From Sediminibacillus halophilus (GTDB taxonomy: Bacteria; Bacillota; Bacilli; Bacillales; Amphibacillaceae): a stretch of DNA of 53,165 bases. Shown here one piece after another: positions 31,617 through 40,117 of this stretch. The notes beneath the pieces were generated by a model. It did no database searches and was not told the origin of the DNA. It saw only the letters and a list, made by a program, of their open reading frames with translations. The stretch covers positions 259,267 to 312,431 of the forward strand of contig NZ_FNHF01000004.1 of the NCBI RefSeq assembly GCF_900103695.1, written 5' to 3'. Position 1 is the stretch's first letter. Every line of letters starts with the position of its first letter. A program made the translations under genes and the position numbers.

Positions 31617-32519
31617 TTAGGCAGAAAATATATCGCGTAACGCCGGTTCCAGATACGGATACTGGAAGGCATAACCATGTGCCTGAGCTGCTGCAGGGAG
31701 GACAGTCTGACCTTTTAGTACCAGCTCGCTCATGTCACCCAGCGCCGTCTTCATCAGTTTTTCCGGTACGGGCAGCCAGCAGGGCCTGTTGAGCACCTTT
31801 GCAAGGGTTTTGCTGAAATCCTTATTTCGTTGCGGTTTCGGAGCTGTGACGTTCAGCGGTCCGCTTAATTCGGCCGTGTCGATGGCGTACAGGATCAATT
31901 CCACGACATCATCGATATGGATCCAGGAAACCCACTGCTCGCCGCTTCCGACCTTGCCACCTGCCATTAGTTTGAAAGGCAGAGACATTAAAGGCAAGGC
32001 ACCTTGGCGGCCAAGAATCAAACCGAAACGCGCAACAACCGTACGGACGCCGAGCGTTTCGGCTTCCGCTGCTTTGGCTTCCCACTCGGCTGCAACGCTT
32101 GCCAGAAAATCATCACCCGGTTCTGCCGTTTTTTCAGTGAAAGCTTGGGTAGTGGATGTGCCGTAGTACCCCATTGCCGAGCCATTGATCAAAACATGGG
32201 GTTTATCTGGCAATGTCCGGAGAAGCCGCAGTACCTCTTCGGTAGCCTGCAGGCGGCTGTTTATAATTTTTTGCTTTTTTTCTTCCGTCCAATAACCAAA
32301 AATCGAGTCACCTGCCAAATTAACAAACGCATCGAGCGCCGGCAGTTCGGCTTCCGGTTTGCTGTGTTCCTGCAGCCAGCCAATATAGGTAACCGAATCC
32401 GTGTTGCGGTGGTTTTCCGGATGACGTGTCAATACATAGACATGGCTCCCCCTTTCGATGAGCTGGTTGGTTAGGTTTCGACCGACAAATCCTGTTCCTC
32501 CTGTAATGGCAACGTTCAT
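31617..32519 (-). CDS. yfhF: YfhF, NAD-dependent epimerase/dehydratase-like (TIGR01777 type)
   Basis: A 300-residue atypical short-chain dehydrogenase. The Rossmann motif is TGGTGFVGRNL near the start, then VNLAGDSIFGYWTEEKKQ (about 82-99), NGSAMGYYG (about 111-119) and WVSWIHIDDVV near 200, followed by the small C-terminal DUF1731 domain (NVTAPKPQRNKDFSKTLAKVLNRPCWLPVP). Start 32519 is chosen for GGAGG at 7 bases; the frame extends 10 codons upstream. It is divergent from recX, as in B. subtilis. Substrate unknown. Confidence 0.92.
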   Translation of the reverse strand: MNVAITGGTGFVGRNLTNQLIERGSHVYVLTRHPENHRNTDSVTYIGWLQEHSKPEAELPALDAFVNLAGDSIFGYWTEEKKQKIINSRLQATEEVLRLLRTLPDKPHVLINGSAMGYYGTSTTQAFTEKTAEPGDDFLASVAAEWEAKAAEAETLGVRTVVARFGLILGRQGALPLMSLPFKLMAGGKVGSGEQWVSWIHIDDVVELILYAIDTAELSGPLNVTAPKPQRNKDFSKTLAKVLNRPCWLPVPEKLMKTALGDMSELVLKGQTVLPAAAQAHGYAFQYPYLEPALRDIFSA

Positions 32520-32628
32520 ATCATGGCCTCCTTTATTATGTAAGAGCAAGATACCTTTATTATACGATGTTTCGAAGCGTGTGTGCGGTTTCCTTCCGTG
32601 CTAAAATGGAAGGTGGAGGTGAATCCCG

Positions 32629-33447
32629 TTGGCAACTATATCCCGGATAACCACACAGAAGAAAAACAAACACCGCTATAATATTTTCCTTGACCGAAAT
32701 AACAATGAGGCATATGGATTCAGCGTCGACGAGGATATCTTGATTTCCTTCCAGCTCCGCAAAGGAATGGAGCTGGACGAACCGACAATTAACGCGCTGA
32801 TTGAAAAAGATACCATTCATAAGTCCTTTACCCTTGCATTGAACTATTTAAGCTATCGAATGCGATCCAAAAAAGAAATTCACGATTACCTGGCCAAAAA
32901 AGAAGTAGAACCAGAACAAATCCCGGTAGTCATCGACAGACTGGTAAGGGAAGGGTTTCTTGATGACCGGGAGTTTGCTGCTTCACTGGTACGGACCCGA
33001 AAGAATACGACGAGCAAAGGGCCTTTACTTGTCAAAAAAGAGCTGCTGGATAAAGGCTTATCCGCTGTGATTGCGGAAGAAGCGATTCAGCTTTATACCT
33101 ATCAGGATCAGTATGATAAAGCATTGAAATGGATGGAGAAAAAGATGAAACTCGACGGCAGGAAGTCGTTCAGGGAACAGCTGCAAAATGTACAGAAAAC
33201 CTTGATGCAAAAAGGCTTCACCAGCGATGTCATCAAAGATGTGCTAGCGGAAGTGGATACTGACGATGATAACGATGCCGAGTGGCAGGCAGTTGTTTAC
33301 CAGGGAGAAAAACTACTTCGCAAGTATGCGAAAAAAGAGGAAGGGCTTCAGCTTAAACAAAAGTTGAAGGGTGCACTATACCGGAAAGGTTTTGGGTTCG
33401 AAGAAATCGACCGCTTTATCGAAGAATACGTGGATCAAGCAGAGTAA
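32629..33447 (+). CDS. recX: RecX, regulator of RecA
   Basis: A 272-residue protein made of three-helix RecX repeats: YRMRSKKEIHDYLAKKEVEPEQIPVVIDRLVREGFLDDREFAASLVRTR (about 82-130) is the canonical signature. Further repeats end in DVIKDVLAEVD and FEEIDRFIEEYV. RecX binds RecA filaments and modulates recombination. It uses a TTG start with GGAGGTGA 8 bases upstream. Length matches B. subtilis RecX (YfhG, 264 aa). Confidence 0.95.
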   Translation: MATISRITTQKKNKHRYNIFLDRNNNEAYGFSVDEDILISFQLRKGMELDEPTINALIEKDTIHKSFTLALNYLSYRMRSKKEIHDYLAKKEVEPEQIPVVIDRLVREGFLDDREFAASLVRTRKNTTSKGPLLVKKELLDKGLSAVIAEEAIQLYTYQDQYDKALKWMEKKMKLDGRKSFREQLQNVQKTLMQKGFTSDVIKDVLAEVDTDDDNDAEWQAVVYQGEKLLRKYAKKEEGLQLKQKLKGALYRKGFGFEEIDRFIEEYVDQAE

Positions 33448-33448
33448 A

Positions 33449-33478
33449 ACCAGGCTGAACCATTACAGCCTGGTTTTC
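33449..33478 (+). terminator. recX terminator
   Basis: ACCAGGCTG and CAGCCTGGT pair around an 8-base loop followed by TTTT. Confidence 0.9.
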
Positions 33479-33559
33479 TATGTTGACCATTTCCTTGTAC
33501 TTGCTCCTTGGCTGGTATCATCCGCGACCGTCTGGGTTTAATGAAAAATGCTTATACCC

Positions 33560-33735
33560 CGCTGCGGAAATACCCTGCTTCTTCTGCAGGCGGCTGGCGA
33601 GCTTCCGCTCTGGGGGGATCTCACCGAGACCTTTCCTCCCGCAGGAGTCTTCAGGTATTCTATGCTTTCTGTTTTTAGCCAACTGTTATTCACTGTAGAT
33701 AAACTACGGGAGGAGGCGAATGCATAGAACCCAGT
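33560..33735. repeat. non-coding dispersed-repeat type element
   Basis: This GC-rich block in a gene-free 365-base stretch (33448-33812) contains GCTTCCGCTCTGGGGGGATCTC and TTTCCTCCCGCAGGAGTCTTC. It has the look of the non-coding repeat found in many copies in Bacillaceae genomes (CCGCTC..GGGGGATC..CACCGAGAC). No second copy lies in this window, so the call rests on memory. Confidence 0.45.
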
Positions 33736-33812
33736 GGTAAGCACGAGACCGGGGCATCCATCTTTCAGAAGTTCAAAAAGAGAGAGCCTTTACAATATCA
33801 AGAGCTTGTGCA

Positions 33813-34604
33813 CTAATAAATCCCGCGTTCTTTCAAATCGCGGATTGCCTGGTGGACGTGATCGACTACACGGGATGCTGTTTTCTGGACATCAGGATGC
33901 GCAGTCGACATTGCATAGCTGTATGGTGTCATTTCCAGCATCGGCACATCGTTGAAAGAATCGCCGATAACGGCAATATCCTCTGCGGTAATGCCCAGCT
34001 TTTCAATGAGGCGCTGCAGACCGAGTGCTTTGCTGATTCCTTTAGGAACGAAATCGACACAATGGGCATCAGACAAATAACTCTCCATGACCGGGCCGAA
34101 TTCCTCTGTGATTTCCTGTTTGATTTTGAGGATATCTTCTGTTTCGCCGTGGATGGTGAATTTAGCAGGGAAAACGGTCTCGCCGTAATATGCTTCCAGC
34201 CGTTTCTCCTCTTTGACAGGGAAATAAAGCAAGTGCTCGAACGCCTCGATTTCCGGCGTTTTTTCTGCTACATAGACATCGTCTGCAGTGGAAACGGAAT
34301 AAACGGTAGGATACTTGGCTATCGCCTGATGCAGACGCCGGCTCAAGGCTTCTGGAAACGTTTCGGTATGCACCAGTCCATCTTTCCCATGATAAACGAA
34401 GCTTCCGTTTTGGCTTACCCGATGTCCTGTTTGATTTACTTGTTTGAACACTTCGAGAATGTCGCGATCCATTCTTCCGGAAGCCACAGCAAATTCAACA
34501 TCCTCATCTACCAAGGCGGCAATCGCTTCGATGTCCTCCGGCAGGATATGGTTTTCTTTTCCCAATAATGTACCATCAAGATCGGTGACGAAAAGTTTGA
34601 GCAT
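33813..34604 (-). CDS. HAD-superfamily (Cof-type) phosphatase
   Basis: A 263-residue Cof/YxeH-like hydrolase. Motif I DLDGTLL (nucleophile Asp about residue 8) is at the start, motif II VASGR about 40-44, motif III Lys in KGISKALGLQRL (about 191-202) and motif IV GDSFNDVPMLE (about 214-224). A C2B cap lies between. These enzymes dephosphorylate sugar phosphates, FMN precursors or PLP; the substrate is open. The start at 34604 has GGAG about 9-10 bases upstream and puts the DxD motif at its usual distance. Confidence 0.92.
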   Translation of the reverse strand: MLKLFVTDLDGTLLGKENHILPEDIEAIAALVDEDVEFAVASGRMDRDILEVFKQVNQTGHRVSQNGSFVYHGKDGLVHTETFPEALSRRLHQAIAKYPTVYSVSTADDVYVAEKTPEIEAFEHLLYFPVKEEKRLEAYYGETVFPAKFTIHGETEDILKIKQEITEEFGPVMESYLSDAHCVDFVPKGISKALGLQRLIEKLGITAEDIAVIGDSFNDVPMLEMTPYSYAMSTAHPDVQKTASRVVDHVHQAIRDLKERGIY

Positions 34605-34767
34605 AATTTTGGCTCCTTTAATGTTAATCTGGCGTTTATGTAGATAATCAATTTCGATTATACAGTTTGCAAACGCCTTCAGACAAAGGGGAATTAAGGA
34701 AGCAAGGATCCGATCGTTCATAGTGTACACAAACGGTTATAAATATGGACAGAACGATCTTTGCCAG

Positions 34768-35013
34768 TCAGGAAGCTTTCTGCTCTGTTTGTGTTCTGCT
34801 CCGTTTCCATTTCCAATAGTGAAAAAGGTAGTAAGCTAGTCCGGCGAGGGATGCGGAAAAGTAAAACGGAGATGGTTCCCCGTCTTTCCATTGTGTCAGC
34901 CAGATACATCCGAAAAACGCAAACACCAATGCGCCTGTCCGCAAGCGCCCATTCGGCTGTTTGGTGAACAGAATGATGAACATGGAAAGCAGGAATATGA
35001 GAATGGTAAACAT
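34768..35013 (-). CDS. small membrane protein, 81 aa
   Basis: Three hydrophobic segments (about 2-18, 24-42, 50-66) and a basic tail (WKWKRSRTQTEQKAS). GGAGG lies 7 bases before the ATG at 35013. Family not recognised. It is divergent from yfhH. Confidence 0.65.
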   Translation of the reverse strand: MFTILIFLLSMFIILFTKQPNGRLRTGALVFAFFGCIWLTQWKDGEPSPFYFSASLAGLAYYLFHYWKWKRSRTQTEQKAS

Positions 35014-35235
35014 GAATTTTCCTCCTGTGCAGTTGTCGTTCATTTTTACAGGTTTACATCAGTTATAGCGATCTCAAAATTCTTCTACAGAGTTTTTTCT
35101 ATATATTACCAATCAGCTTGGGTTGTGTAAATAAGAGGATGGGCAAAGGAAAAAGATATTTTGTGGGTCAACGGACAATGCGGTAAAATGGAAAAGGAAT
35201 AGGAAATGCATCAAGTGTGCGGGAGGTTATCAAGA

Positions 35236-35568
35236 GTGGAGAAGAGATACAGTGAGTACACGGTGGACGAACTTCGTCAGGAAGTGGCAGCCCTGAAAGA
35301 AAAAGCCCAAAAAGCAGAACAATTGGGTAACGTAAGTGAATTCGCCATCCATGAAAGAAAAATACAGATGGCGCTGGCATATATGATGAACCCGGAGGAT
35401 TATGCTGCAGGGGAAACCTATGAGTTGCAGCAGGATCCGGGCCACACGTTCAAAATCAGTTATGTCAACGGCAGGTTTGCCTGGGGCAACCGAATCAATC
35501 TGTTGGGTGAAATGGTGGAGAAACAGGAAGCGATACCGATTTCGTTGCTCGGGAAAAAATTGGATTAA
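35236..35568 (+). CDS. yfhH: YfhH family protein
   Basis: A 110-residue protein starting at GTG with GGGAGG 9 bases upstream. It aligns from memory with B. subtilis YfhH (EKRYS...ELRQEVAALKEKAQKAEQLGN, ERKIQMALAYMMNPEDYAAGETYEL, ISYVNGRFAWGNR, ISLLGKK): a helical N-half and a small beta C-half of the SH3-like type. Function unknown. It follows recX in the conserved order, here with an inserted HAD gene. Confidence 0.92.
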   Translation: MEKRYSEYTVDELRQEVAALKEKAQKAEQLGNVSEFAIHERKIQMALAYMMNPEDYAAGETYELQQDPGHTFKISYVNGRFAWGNRINLLGEMVEKQEAIPISLLGKKLD

Positions 35569-35578
35569 GCGGTAAAGG

Positions 35579-35612
35579 GACAGTCCCTGCCATATGGCAG
35601 GGACTGCTGTAT
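35579..35612. terminator. hairpin between convergent genes
   Basis: CAGTCCCTGCC and GGCAGGGACTG pair with a 4-base loop; it lies between yfhH and the minus-strand gene ending at 35614. Confidence 0.75.
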
Positions 35613-35613
35613 G

Positions 35614-35763
35614 TCAGCCTTTTTTCTTGAGAACGTCCATGATGATATCTTTCTGGCTTTTACGGGTTTCACCGTTCACTTGCTGGCTGGCACGTTTCGG
35701 ATTTGCCCGTGGAGATTGAAAAGGATCCTGGTAGAGATTTTCGGCAAATGGCTTTCTGGCCAT
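35614..35763 (-). CDS. YpzG-like small protein, 49 aa
   Basis: A small basic protein with the block DPFQSPRANPKRASQQVNGET, which I associate with the YpzG family of small sporulation-associated proteins. AGGAGG lies 8 bases before the ATG. It follows sspK by 14 bases on the same strand, so the two probably share a forespore promoter. Name is tentative. Confidence 0.65.
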   Translation of the reverse strand: MARKPFAENLYQDPFQSPRANPKRASQQVNGETRKSQKDIIMDVLKKKG

Positions 35764-35777
35764 AGCTGTTTTCCTCC

Positions 35778-35918
35778 TCAGCGGTGTGCAGAATTTTTCA
35801 TGCGTTCCTGTGGTTCAGTGTTGATCGAGCCATCCGCCCGCTTCGGACTGTATCGTCCTTTGGCGCGCGGTTTGCTGTCCATGCGCATATCAGGAAAACC
35901 ATACTTTTTATTCCGCAT
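35778..35918 (-). CDS. sspK: SspK, minor small acid-soluble spore protein
   Basis: A 46-residue basic, hydrophilic protein: MRNKKYGFPDMRMDSKPRAK, GRYSPKRADGSINTEPQERM. The end of this is the SspK family signature (PRAK..Y..KRADGS-N--PQERM). SspK is made in the forespore and stored in the spore core. Two ATGs are possible; the second (35918) is 8 bases from GGAGG, the first only 2. The position between yfhH and yfhJ matches B. subtilis. Confidence 0.92.
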   Translation of the reverse strand: MRNKKYGFPDMRMDSKPRAKGRYSPKRADGSINTEPQERMKNSAHR

Positions 35919-36080
35919 TCGCATTCCCTCCGTCCCGTCAATCCTTTGTGCGCTGCCTGAAAGCTGCGCACTCATAGCTTTTACGTAATCAGAGAGCTTA
36001 TGTGGTACAATAATTACCGGTACTGACCGCATTTCAGATGCAGGTACGTACGCGATTCTCTTTCATAAAGGGTGAGTGAC

Positions 36081-36353
36081 ATGCAGGAACGGTTTGAACG
36101 GCTGGCAGAACGACTTGCCGAAAAAAATCAACAATTGAGCCGTGACGAAGCTAGAACATGGGTAGAACTGCTTTGGGAGGATTTCGACTCTACTCGGGCG
36201 AAAGCCGGGGAAAAGTATCAGGGCAAAGACGTTACCGAGCAGATCGTACTACGCTGGATCGACCAATATGGTCCGCGACTGCACGATTTTCTAGCCAATA
36301 ATCCAAAATACGCAAGAATGTTCGAGCGGAAAAACAATAGCGAAAATAAATAA
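36081..36353 (+). CDS. yfhJ: YfhJ (WVELL family)
   Basis: A 90-residue helical protein containing LSRDEARTWVELLWEDFDSTRAKAG (about 18-42), the WVELL signature that names the family, and YGPRLHDFLANNPKY near the end. AAGGGTGAG precedes ATG 36081; a GTG at 36072 lies inside that site. Function unknown. It is divergent from sspK as in B. subtilis. Confidence 0.92.
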   Translation: MQERFERLAERLAEKNQQLSRDEARTWVELLWEDFDSTRAKAGEKYQGKDVTEQIVLRWIDQYGPRLHDFLANNPKYARMFERKNNSENK

Positions 36354-36392
36354 AGGCTGGTACCCGTTAAAGGGATTCCCAGCCTTCCATTT
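36354..36392. terminator. terminator after yfhJ
   Basis: AAGGCTGG and CCAGCCTT enclose a shorter inner pair (TACCC/GGGAT); flanked by A- and T-rich DNA toward yfhP as well. Confidence 0.75.
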
Positions 36393-36441
36393 TTCTTAAG
36401 CTTGTCAGGGTAAGGGTAAATTGCCCCTTGCACTTTTCTTA

Positions 36442-37437
36442 TCAGGTGAAAGGGGAGGGAGAATCCTCAATCACAAGTTTGCGCTGAAGCTTTTTCTCGG
36501 AAAATATCCAGCCCGTGTAGGAAGTCATAATCCGGTGGTTGTCATCAATTTGCACAACTGCGACAAAAGGATAATGCCCCTTTGATCGATAGCGCAGGTC
36601 AATAAACCGTACCTCGGTAAAATCATCAAAGTAGTTGATTTCCCAACGGTGTACCGGTGAAAATGACAGGAACGCAGAAATGTTTTTGTCCTGCAATGCC
36701 ATATCGGTCAATTCGTCTTCCGGCAGCGGCTTTTTTTCAAACTCGTCAATGAATTCAATATGCCCGTTTTCGGCCCTGCCTACATAGAAGTGGTCTTTTG
36801 CTGTCACGGCAATCCGCCAAATGTTTTGTTTCATAGTAGGCGATGTAACGATTTGTTCGACATCCGGAATATGGTGTTTCACCTTCTTGACGATTTCCCG
36901 TTTGTCGAGATACCGTTTGATATAATATAGAAAAATCACAAAATAAATCAGCAGCCATGTATAACCAGGATTAGCTCCCAGTATCCACGCGACAATACCA
37001 ATGATGTGCATCGTAAAAATGTACGGATCGAACGTGTTGATAAATCCATAGGCGACCCACCTTCGTGTGAACGGCCGATAAGCCTGGGTGCCATATGCAT
37101 TAAAGATATCGACAAGAACATGAAGGATTACAGCCAGAAACGTCCACATCCATAAATGCAGAAAACTAACGTCCGGCATAAATGCATGAATCAGGCCTGC
37201 AACGGCAACTCCCCAAAACAGGACTGCCGGCAGTGAGTGGGTAGCCCCACGATGGTGTCGTATATAAACAGCATTATTTCGCAATTTTAAAATGGTATCC
37301 GAATCGGGTGCTTGTGATCCGACTAATGTGCCGATCATGACGGCACTATATAAAGCAGGATCTTGTTGAACGGCCGGATCAAGTGTGGCCAGGCCGCCGA
37401 GCGCAACCCCCATGACGATGTGGGTTCCAGTATCCAT
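36442..37437 (-). CDS. yfhP: YfhP, YdjM-family membrane-bound metal-dependent hydrolase
   Basis: A 331-residue protein. The first 190 residues carry about five membrane segments with conserved His/Asp residues: DTGTHIVMG (2-10), GSQAPDSDTI (about 40-49), RHHRGATHSLP (about 60-70) and HVLVDIFNAYGTQ (about 104-116). These are the metal-binding motifs of the YdjM/LexA-binding inner-membrane family. The last 140 residues form a cytoplasmic beta-rich domain. In B. subtilis YfhP represses the yfhQ (mutY) gene next door; here mutY is also the divergent neighbour. Confidence 0.92.
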   Translation of the reverse strand: MDTGTHIVMGVALGGLATLDPAVQQDPALYSAVMIGTLVGSQAPDSDTILKLRNNAVYIRHHRGATHSLPAVLFWGVAVAGLIHAFMPDVSFLHLWMWTFLAVILHVLVDIFNAYGTQAYRPFTRRWVAYGFINTFDPYIFTMHIIGIVAWILGANPGYTWLLIYFVIFLYYIKRYLDKREIVKKVKHHIPDVEQIVTSPTMKQNIWRIAVTAKDHFYVGRAENGHIEFIDEFEKKPLPEDELTDMALQDKNISAFLSFSPVHRWEINYFDDFTEVRFIDLRYRSKGHYPFVAVVQIDDNHRIMTSYTGWIFSEKKLQRKLVIEDSPSPFT

Positions 37438-37774
37438 TCCATACGGCCCTCCTTTAATCAGTATATTAGTAGTAAAAAGCAGACTTGGCTGCTAGGCTTT
37501 TCATTCAGTTATCAAGCAGGCTATACGCCTGCATAAGTTTGAGTCACTTGTGCTTGATGGATAGATTGTTTTAAAGGCAAGAAGTCCACCATTGGAGTGC
37601 AGCACTCCGGTTATTTTCCATAACCAGTTTGTGGTTACTTGTCCTACCGAACTTACTTCCTTGTATAATCTATCCCTCTTTATCGATAAGCAATTAATCG
37701 CTTTGATAAACACACTTACTTCTACACGGTCTTGAATCGTGCTAATGATATTGTACCACGAAGGATGAAAAACA
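37438..37774. other. 337-base structured gap between yfhP and mutY
   Basis: Three tight hairpins are seen: GCAGGC-TATAC-GCCTGC (37515-37531), GGAGTGC-A-GCACTCC (about 37592-37606) and GGTTA-TTTTCCA-TAACC (about 37608-37624). A minus-strand open frame of 94 codons spans the stretch but has no ribosome site, and its wording (mixed, many rare combinations) does not look like a gene. mutY's weak ribosome site AAGGATG is at the end. Confidence 0.45.
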
Positions 37775-38857
37775 ATGAAAAACAAACTAGTTGAAGAAAC
37801 GATAAATCATTTCGATACGGCTGGATTTCAAGCCGATTTGATCAATTGGTTTTATCAGGAACAGCGTCAGCTTCCCTGGCGTGAAGATAAAGACCCTTAC
37901 AAAGTATGGGTATCCGAAATTATGCTTCAGCAAACCAAAGTAGATACCGTTATTCCTTATTTCCAACGCTTTATGAAAAAATTCCCGACACTTGATGATC
38001 TGGCGGAAGCAGACGAACAGGAAGTATTGAAAGCGTGGGAAGGTCTAGGTTACTATTCCCGTGCCCGAAATCTGCAAAACGCAGTCAAGGAAGTCGCTGC
38101 ATCCTATGACAGTAAAGTGCCGGAGAATGCAAATCAGCTTGGTGCCCTGAAAGGCGTCGGGCCGTACACGAAAGGGGCGATTCTCAGTATTGCCTACGAT
38201 CAACCGGAACCTGCTGTCGACGGCAATGTTATGCGTGTTTTATCGAGGGTGCTGTCGATTGATGAGGATATCGCCAAGCCGAAAACGAGAAAAACATTTG
38301 AGTCCGCCGTCAAAGCGATTATTTCGCATGAGGATCCCTCCGCTTTCAATCAGGGGCTGATGGAGCTGGGGGCAATTGTCTGTACGCCGACCACCCCTTC
38401 CTGTATGCTCTGTCCTGTTCAGAGCCACTGCCGGGCGTTTGCCGAAGGTATCCAGCAGGATTTACCGGTAAAAACAAAAGCCAAAAAACAAAAACAGGTC
38501 GGTTACCTTGCTTTCCTCGTAAAAGATGGTAACGGAAATTATTTGATCGAACAAAGACCAGAAACCGGTTTGCTCGCAAGCCTATGGCAGTTTCCGATGG
38601 CTCCGTTAGCTGAAACAGATGAAGAGCATGCCGCCCAATGGTTCAGCCAGGTGTACGGTGTCGACATTAAAATCGGCGGGCAGGTTGACCGAATCAAGCA
38701 TGTGTTTTCCCACTTGATTTGGGATGTCGAAGTCATTGAAGCCACGGTCAGAGGAGGAGTCCTGGTCCGTGACGCAAGCCGTTTTGTTACAGTGGAAGAA
38801 CTGGATCAGTACCCATTTCCTGTTTCCCATCAAAAAATGCTGAAACACGTAGAATGA
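37775..38857 (+). CDS. mutY: MutY, A/G-specific adenine DNA glycosylase
   Basis: A 360-residue repair enzyme that removes adenine paired with 8-oxoguanine. Helix-hairpin-helix LKGVGPYTKGAI (about 125-136), catalytic Glu48 (SEIMLQQTKVDTV) and Asp149 (AVDGNVMRVLSR). The iron-sulfur cluster ligands Cys203, Cys210, Cys213 and Cys219 have the exact C-x6-C-x2-C-x5-C spacing. The C-terminal NUDIX-like domain (about 235-360) recognises 8-oxoG. AAGGATG lies about 10 bases before the ATG. Confidence 0.97.
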   Translation: MKNKLVEETINHFDTAGFQADLINWFYQEQRQLPWREDKDPYKVWVSEIMLQQTKVDTVIPYFQRFMKKFPTLDDLAEADEQEVLKAWEGLGYYSRARNLQNAVKEVAASYDSKVPENANQLGALKGVGPYTKGAILSIAYDQPEPAVDGNVMRVLSRVLSIDEDIAKPKTRKTFESAVKAIISHEDPSAFNQGLMELGAIVCTPTTPSCMLCPVQSHCRAFAEGIQQDLPVKTKAKKQKQVGYLAFLVKDGNGNYLIEQRPETGLLASLWQFPMAPLAETDEEHAAQWFSQVYGVDIKIGGQVDRIKHVFSHLIWDVEVIEATVRGGVLVRDASRFVTVEELDQYPFPVSHQKMLKHVE

Positions 38858-39001
38858 GCGTTCTCCACTTAGTTTAAAGCGTCCGAGTCATTTTTATTCC
38901 TGCTTGGAAGTTTTTGGTCTATATGGATAAGTTTCTTGCCTCATTCCTCCGGATAACATCCCGCTTATTGGAGAAATTAATGGGTGCGGAGGTGATATGA
39001 G

Positions 39002-39277
39002 ATGGCTAAAAACAATAATCCAAGCCAAACTAACGCTCAAAAGGTTAAAAAACAAAACCAACAGGCTGCCCAAGGTCAACAATTTGGTACAGAGTTTGCT
39101 TCTGAAACTGACGCTCAGCAAGTAAGAAAGCAAAACCAAAAAGCTGCCCGCGGCAAAGCAGGTCAAGCAGGAGCACAAGCTGGACAAGCAGGCCAGTTTG
39201 GTACAGAGTTTGCTTCTGAAACTGATGCTCAGCAAGTAAGAAAGCAAAACCAACAATCTCAAGCAAAAAAGAAGTAA
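39002..39277 (+). CDS. sspE: SspE, gamma-type small acid-soluble spore protein
   Basis: A 91-residue Gln/Lys/Ala-rich protein with two near-identical repeats (QFGTEFASETDAQQVRKQNQ) at about 27-46 and 64-83, separated by a Gly/Ala/Gln linker. Each repeat contains TEFASE, the cut site of the germination protease GPR, so the protein is a nitrogen store broken down at germination. GGAGGTGA lies about 6 bases before the ATG. It has the same place as sspE in B. subtilis; ygaB, which follows there, is missing here. Confidence 0.97.
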   Translation: MAKNNNPSQTNAQKVKKQNQQAAQGQQFGTEFASETDAQQVRKQNQKAARGKAGQAGAQAGQAGQFGTEFASETDAQQVRKQNQQSQAKKK

Positions 39278-39307
39278 CTTCTTAACCCCCGAATAATTCA
39301 GACAAAA

Positions 39308-39342
39308 AGGAGCTCTCTCACCCGTTGAGAGCTCCTTTTGTT
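39308..39342 (+). terminator. sspE terminator
   Basis: AAGGAGCTCTC and GAGAGCTCCTT form an 11-bp stem followed by TTG TTTG-type T-rich sequence. Confidence 0.9.
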
Positions 39343-39472
39343 TGTGCTCGAAGGGGAGAAGGGGACAAACTTCATTACTGCCTGCAGTCTATCATTTCCA
39401 TTTAGAATTTTTTATCGTTATAATTAAATTAGTAAACAAAAAATACTCTTTTAAAAAAGAAAGGAAGATAGG

Positions 39473-40000
39473 ATGGCTGGCCCGCAACCTGGTTCGAAAA
39501 TGCAAATTCAAAGCTATAAGCACAATGGCCAGCTCCATCGCGTTTGGGAAAGCAGTACGGTGTTAAAGGGCACGCGAAACGTCGTGATAGGAGCTAATGA
39601 TCGAACCTTGGTCACGGAAAGCGACGGACGAACATGGGTAACAAGGGAACCCGCAATTTGTTATTTTCATTCCAAGTATTGGTTTAATGTGATAGGCATG
39701 CTGCGCAATGATGGCATTTATTATTACTGCAACATTAGTTCTCCTTTCGTTTATGACGAGGAAGCGTTGAAGTACATCGATTATGACTTGGATATCAAAG
39801 TGTTCCCCGATATGACGTTTAATTTGCTGGATGAGGATGAATACGAGCAGCATAGACGGGAAATGAATTACCCAAAGGTAGTCGACCGGATTTTATGGAA
39901 CCACGTAGAATATCTCATTCATTGGATCAGACAGCGCAAAGGACCGTTCGCCCCCGAATTCGTAGACCAATGGTATGAACGGTATTTAACCTACCGGTAG
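39473..40000 (+). CDS. ygaC: YgaC, DUF402-family nucleoside di/triphosphatase
   Basis: A 175-residue protein of the DUF402 fold (FomD-like barrel). Typical segments are [16 protein letters not shown] (about 13-28), [15 protein letters not shown] (about 64-78), [10 protein letters not shown] (about 83-92), [13 protein letters not shown] (about 101-113) and [10 protein letters not shown] near 124. The Staphylococcus orthologue (Ntdp) hydrolyses nucleoside tri- and diphosphates. GAAAGGAAG lies before the ATG. It follows sspE in the conserved order. Confidence 0.92.
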   Translation: MAGPQPGSKMQIQSYKHNGQLHRVWESSTVLKGTRNVVIGANDRTLVTESDGRTWVTREPAICYFHSKYWFNVIGMLRNDGIYYYCNISSPFVYDEEALKYIDYDLDIKVFPDMTFNLLDEDEYEQHRREMNYPKVVDRILWNHVEYLIHWIRQRKGPFAPEFVDQWYERYLTYR

Positions 40001-40041
40001 GCTTTTCTTGTTGTCTGAAAAACAGGAATATGTTCGAAAAT

Positions 40042-40074
40042 CCTTGTCACCAATTTGGGCGGCAAGGTTTTTCT
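40042..40074 (+). terminator. ygaC terminator
   Basis: CCTTG(TC) and (GG)CAAGG pair around a 14-base loop and are followed by TTTTTC. Confidence 0.65.
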
Positions 40075-40117
40075 TGCGTTTGTGGATAGTGGCGCGATGA
40101 TCTACTCTTTAAGAGTT

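Noticed and set aside
37501-37785. 94-codon minus-strand frame between yfhP and mutY
   Set aside because: Starts inside mutY, no ribosome site, crosses three hairpins.
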